Part shown: piece by piece, positions 5,379 to 7,765 of the stretch | Layout: each line of letters opens with the position of its first letter | Position numbering within the stretch: the first letter of the stretch is position 1 | From: Methylovulum sp. | GTDB lineage: Bacteria > Pseudomonadota > Gammaproteobacteria > Methylococcales > Methylomonadaceae | Direction: 5' to 3' | Length of the DNA: 7,765 bases | Assembly (NCBI GenBank): GCA_016919605.1 | Contig: JACXTQ010000257.1 | Span: 1 to 7,765, forward strand | The notes under the pieces: model-generated | Databases searched by the model: none | What the model saw: only the letters and a program-made list of their open reading frames with translations | Told to the model about the DNA's origin: nothing | Made by a program: the position numbers and the translations under genes

Positions 5379-7040
5379 ATGATGAACTGTCCGCGATATG
5401 CAATAGCCCTTGTCCGTCAAGTAGCCCCGTCCAGATTAGGCCAGCGTAGCTTGCTGCTGGCCGCCCTCTTGACTACGCTGTTATCCCCCCCCATTCTGGC
5501 GGAAAGCGAGCATGGCAAGGGTTTTATCCCGGAAGCGCCGGAAAAATATGCCGCCATGCCCCAAGCCCCGCGTTATCGGGACTATTTGGCACCTAAGGCT
5601 GATTTGTCGGCCTTATTTCCCAAGCCTGGCAATCAAGGCCGACAAGGTTCTTGTGTGGCTTGGGCGACGGCATACGCGGCCCGCACCTATCATGAGGCCT
5701 CTCGGCAAGGTTCCCGGCCTAGCGTCCCTGAAAACATTTTCAGTCCGGCATTTGTCTACAATCAAGTAAAAAGTCGCGGTTGCGAGGATGGCAGCAGCAT
5801 TTCTAGTGCCTTAGAGTTGATGAAACAAACGGGCGTGGCAAGTTTGGCGCAATTCCCTTACGATGCGTACAGTTGCTCACGCTTGCCCAATAGTGAGTTG
5901 GTGTCCGATGCGGCACGTTTTCGCATTGACGGTTGGCAAAAGGTGGATATCAATACCTTGGATGACATTAAAAGCCAGATTTACGCGGGCAATCCGGTTA
6001 TATTTGGCATGGAAGCCCCTGACTCTTTTGAGAAATTGGGCAAGCATCAGATCTATGATGATCGGGTGTCCACGGCCAATGGCGGCCATGCGATGGTGTT
6101 GGTGGGTTATGATGAAAGTAAACAAGCGTTTAAACTGATCAATTCTTGGGGGGAGAAATGGGGTGACGATGGTTTTGGCTGGATTTCTTATCGGGCTTTG
6201 CAAGCACGGATCAGGAACGCTTATGTGATGCAGCTTACCAAAGCCGCCCCCAAGCCGCAGCCAGTAGAAGCCCCTCCATCACCTCTCCCTGAAGTCGTGG
6301 GGCCGACCCCGACCCCGACACCCACACCTATCCCCAAACCAAAAGTTAAGCCTGTACCGATAGTGGACTTGCACGGCAAAGTCGCGCAGTTAGTGGCTAC
6401 AGCCAATTGCGCTGACCTTAAAGGCGTGGTCAATGCTAATGGGCGGGTCACGTTAAGCGGTTTTGTCGGTCATGCTGAAGATTTGACCCGTATCCAAACG
6501 GAATTGACCGCATGGGGGGTAGGGGTGGAGCAACATGTCCAACTGTACCCTTGGCCCCAATGTGAGGCCTTGTTGACTTTTCATGACGTTTTGCAAAAAA
6601 CCAGTGGCTTGCGCTTGTCCGTCACCGGCGGCCAACCTGCCGTGCTGAAAGAAGGCGATACCCTGCACATCAACGTGACCACGCCCGATTATCCCAGCTA
6701 TCTGTATCTGGCTTATGTACAGGCCAATGGCGATGTCGTGCAGCTAATCTATCCGCAAGGCCGCTTGCCTAAACCCTTGCCACCCAACACCCAGTTGGTG
6801 TTGGGTGATGGTGCGGGCGGCAAGCCAAAATTTACCATCAAAGCCCCGTTTGGCGATGAAATGATTGTCGCCATTACCGCCGCCAGCCCCTTGTTTGCCG
6901 AAGATTTGCCCAAAAGCCAAGTTGAGCGTGATTACCTGACCCAATTCCGTTTGGCCTTTTTGGAAAAACCGGAACCGGGGGCGGCAGACCGGGTCATCAA
7001 TGCCGCCATAACCACACTTGTCACCCAAGCCAAACCCTAG
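5379..7040 (+). CDS. Secreted papain-like (C1) cysteine peptidase with BON-like segment and C-terminal DUF4384
   Basis: From the ATG at 5379 the product is 553 residues. A long basic N-terminus and hydrophobic core (about 25-36) end in ILA/ES, a signal peptide probably cut after residue 41. The papain fold follows: GNQGRQGSCVAWATAYA (84-100) gives oxyanion-hole Q86 and nucleophile C92, NGGHAMVLVGYD (234-245) gives H237, and LINSWGEKWGDDGFGWISY (253-271) gives N255 and the aromatic box. All catalytic residues are present, so it should be active. A Pro/Thr/Lys-rich linker (about 288-330) leads to a BON-like segment (about 331-397) with two cysteines (C344, C395), and then a DUF4384-type domain (about 408-509), a beta-rich module often found on secreted peptidases and kinases. 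There is no typical inhibitory propeptide. The start is uncertain: no Shine-Dalgarno is visible, ATG also occurs at 5382 and an in-frame TTG at 5361. It is the first gene of the operon. Substrate unknown; periplasmic or secreted location inferred. Confidence 0.88.
   Translation: MMNCPRYAIALVRQVAPSRLGQRSLLLAALLTTLLSPPILAESEHGKGFIPEAPEKYAAMPQAPRYRDYLAPKADLSALFPKPGNQGRQGSCVAWATAYAARTYHEASRQGSRPSVPENIFSPAFVYNQVKSRGCEDGSSISSALELMKQTGVASLAQFPYDAYSCSRLPNSELVSDAARFRIDGWQKVDINTLDDIKSQIYAGNPVIFGMEAPDSFEKLGKHQIYDDRVSTANGGHAMVLVGYDESKQAFKLINSWGEKWGDDGFGWISYRALQARIRNAYVMQLTKAAPKPQPVEAPPSPLPEVVGPTPTPTPTPIPKPKVKPVPIVDLHGKVAQLVATANCADLKGVVNANGRVTLSGFVGHAEDLTRIQTELTAWGVGVEQHVQLYPWPQCEALLTFHDVLQKTSGLRLSVTGGQPAVLKEGDTLHINVTTPDYPSYLYLAYVQANGDVVQLIYPQGRLPKPLPPNTQLVLGDGAGGKPKFTIKAPFGDEMIVAITAASPLFAEDLPKSQVERDYLTQFRLAFLEKPEPGAADRVINAAITTLVTQAKP
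6303..6359 (+). repeat. Pro/Thr/Lys linker encoded by short imperfect repeats
   Basis: The coding DNA here repeats CCGACC/CCCACA-type hexamers, giving PTPTPTPTPIPKPKVKP. It is a flexible linker between the peptidase domain and the C-terminal modules. Repeats of this kind can vary in length between strains. Confidence 0.6.
6781..6807. repeat. Perfect 11-bp inverted repeat inside the peptidase gene
   Basis: CACCCAACACC (6781-6791) and GGTGTTGGGTG (6797-6807) are perfectly complementary around the 5-nt loop CAGTT. It lies within the DUF4384-coding part (PPNTQLVLGD) and is the longest uninterrupted stem I found in the window. No T-run follows it. Confidence 0.7.
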
Positions 7041-7051
7041 TGAGCCTTACT

Positions 7052-7603
7052 ATGCGTCATCTATCATTTATTGTTCTGTTGACGGTCAGTTTGTCCGTAG
7101 TCCCCTTGCGTTTGGCGGTGGCTGAGGCGAGTCATAGGCCACACGAAACCGCTGAAATGATAAAGGGGCTAAAAGTAAAAAAATCCTTGACCAGGGGCTG
7201 GCCGACAAGCTCAAGCCGTGGTGTGGACGTTAGCGGCGGTGAACCTGTAGCACCGGACACTGGCAGCATCGATTTGACTGTCAACTTTGCCTATAACTCC
7301 GCCCGACTGGATACCGATGCCGAACTGCTTTTGGATAAGCTAGGCCGCGCTCTTGCCTCGGATGAACTGGCTAACCAGCGTTTTAAGATTATTGGCCATA
7401 CCGATGCCGTGGGCGGTGAAGTTTATAACCAAACTTTGTCCGAACAACGGGCGCACAGCGTGCGCGACTATCTGGTGAAAAAAAGTGGTATTGCCGGAGA
7501 CCGTTTGGAAGCTGAAGGTAAAGGTTATAGCCAACTGGCTGATCCGGCAAACCCCACCGCCGCCATTAACCGGCGCGTACAGGTCAACAACCTTGGTTCG
7601 TAG
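7052..7603 (+). CDS. Periplasmic OmpA-family peptidoglycan-binding protein
   Basis: From the ATG at 7052 the product has 183 residues: a signal peptide with likely cleavage after AVA (residue 24), a polar linker (about 25-70), and an OmpA C-terminal domain (about 71-180). Visible hallmarks are VNFAYNSARLD (77-87), IIGHTDAVGGEVYNQTLSEQRA (113-134) and NRRVQV (173-178). D118 and R133 are 15 residues apart, as in the diaminopimelate-binding pair of known OmpA domains, so it should bind peptidoglycan non-covalently. It has no cysteine, hence no lipid anchor, and no beta-barrel, so the mature form is probably soluble and wall-bound in the periplasm. The gene starts 11 bp after the peptidase stop. 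A GTG at 7040 overlapping that stop is the alternative start, but it would add only four residues. Translation is probably coupled to the upstream gene, as the ribosome site is weak. Confidence 0.9.
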   Translation: MRHLSFIVLLTVSLSVVPLRLAVAEASHRPHETAEMIKGLKVKKSLTRGWPTSSSRGVDVSGGEPVAPDTGSIDLTVNFAYNSARLDTDAELLLDKLGRALASDELANQRFKIIGHTDAVGGEVYNQTLSEQRAHSVRDYLVKKSGIAGDRLEAEGKGYSQLADPANPTAAINRRVQVNNLGS

Positions 7604-7627
7604 CCCCCTAACCATTAAGGCATTCCC

Positions 7628-7765
7628 ATGGCCATTAAGTTTATCTTTTGCGGCTTTTTAATCCTGCTGGCTTTCATGCCGCCTTGTCTCGCCGCTGCGG
7701 GCAAGTTGGCCTTGGTGATAGGCAATAGCCATTATGAAGAAGCCCCGCTGGAAAATCCGGTCAAC
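7628..7765 (+). CDS. Secreted caspase-family (peptidase C14) protein, N-terminal fragment, cut by right window edge
   Basis: Only 46 residues are visible. A signal peptide (hydrophobic core about 4-19, cleavage near residue 22-24) is followed by GKLALVIGNSHYEEAPLENPVN, whose first strand (ALVIGN), aromatic Y36 and L-x-NPVN pattern are the typical opening of bacterial caspase-like/metacaspase domains, where a D-A pair normally comes next. The catalytic His and Cys lie beyond the window, so activity cannot be judged. The start has a TAAGG site (7616-7620) seven bases upstream. It is 24 bp after the OmpA gene, presumably in the same operon. Such proteins often carry further C-terminal modules; none can be seen here. 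Confidence 0.8.
   Translation, partial: MAIKFIFCGFLILLAFMPPCLAAAGKLALVIGNSHYEEAPLENPVN

Noticed and set aside
7612..7639. Direct repeat CCATTAAG (7612-7619 and 7632-7639) around the caspase-gene start
   Set aside because: It is only 8 bp, and one copy is part of the coding start, so it is most likely chance.

Overview
The window looks like chromosomal DNA of a gammaproteobacterium, most likely a methanotroph of the Methylococcaceae/Methylomonadaceae type. That assignment is inference, from moderate GC, the overall character of the proteins and the small Gly/His-rich secreted protein; no marker gene (pmoA, mxaF, 16S) is present. Nothing indicates a recent mobile element: there is no transposase, integrase, tRNA, CRISPR array or long flanking repeat.

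Left part (1-3119, all minus strand), in transcription order: metZ (O-succinylhomoserine sulfhydrylase, 1938-3119), a small secreted Gly/His-rich protein of unknown function (1310-1720), a DUF155/RMND1-family membrane protein (353-1147), and the N-terminal third or so of a YdcF/ElyC/SanA-family (DUF218) membrane protein that runs off the left edge (1-303). The gaps of 217, 162 and 49 bp suggest that only the last two could share a transcript. The small secreted protein has its own good sigma70-type promoter, overlapped by a perfect inverted repeat that looks like an operator.

Middle (3120-4997): a divergent region separates metZ from a plus-strand Uma2-family (DUF820) PD-(D/E)XK nuclease-like protein (3328-3939). 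This converges on a minus-strand Gfo/Idh/MocA oxidoreductase (3975-4997), with a compact inverted repeat between the two stop codons.

Right part (4998-7765): a 381-bp non-coding stretch with a sigma70-like promoter near its right end leads into a tight plus-strand cluster. Its genes are a secreted papain-fold (C1) cysteine peptidase with a Pro-Thr linker, a BON-like two-cysteine segment and a C-terminal DUF4384 domain (5379-7040), then a periplasmic OmpA-type peptidoglycan-binding protein (7052-7603), then the start of a secreted caspase-family (C14) protein cut by the right edge (7628-7765). Gaps of 11 and 24 bp suggest one operon. Two unrelated cysteine-peptidase folds, both exported, together with a peptidoglycan anchor, are the most interesting system here: a possible envelope-located proteolytic or signalling module whose function I cannot assign. 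The rest is ordinary metabolic and housekeeping content.
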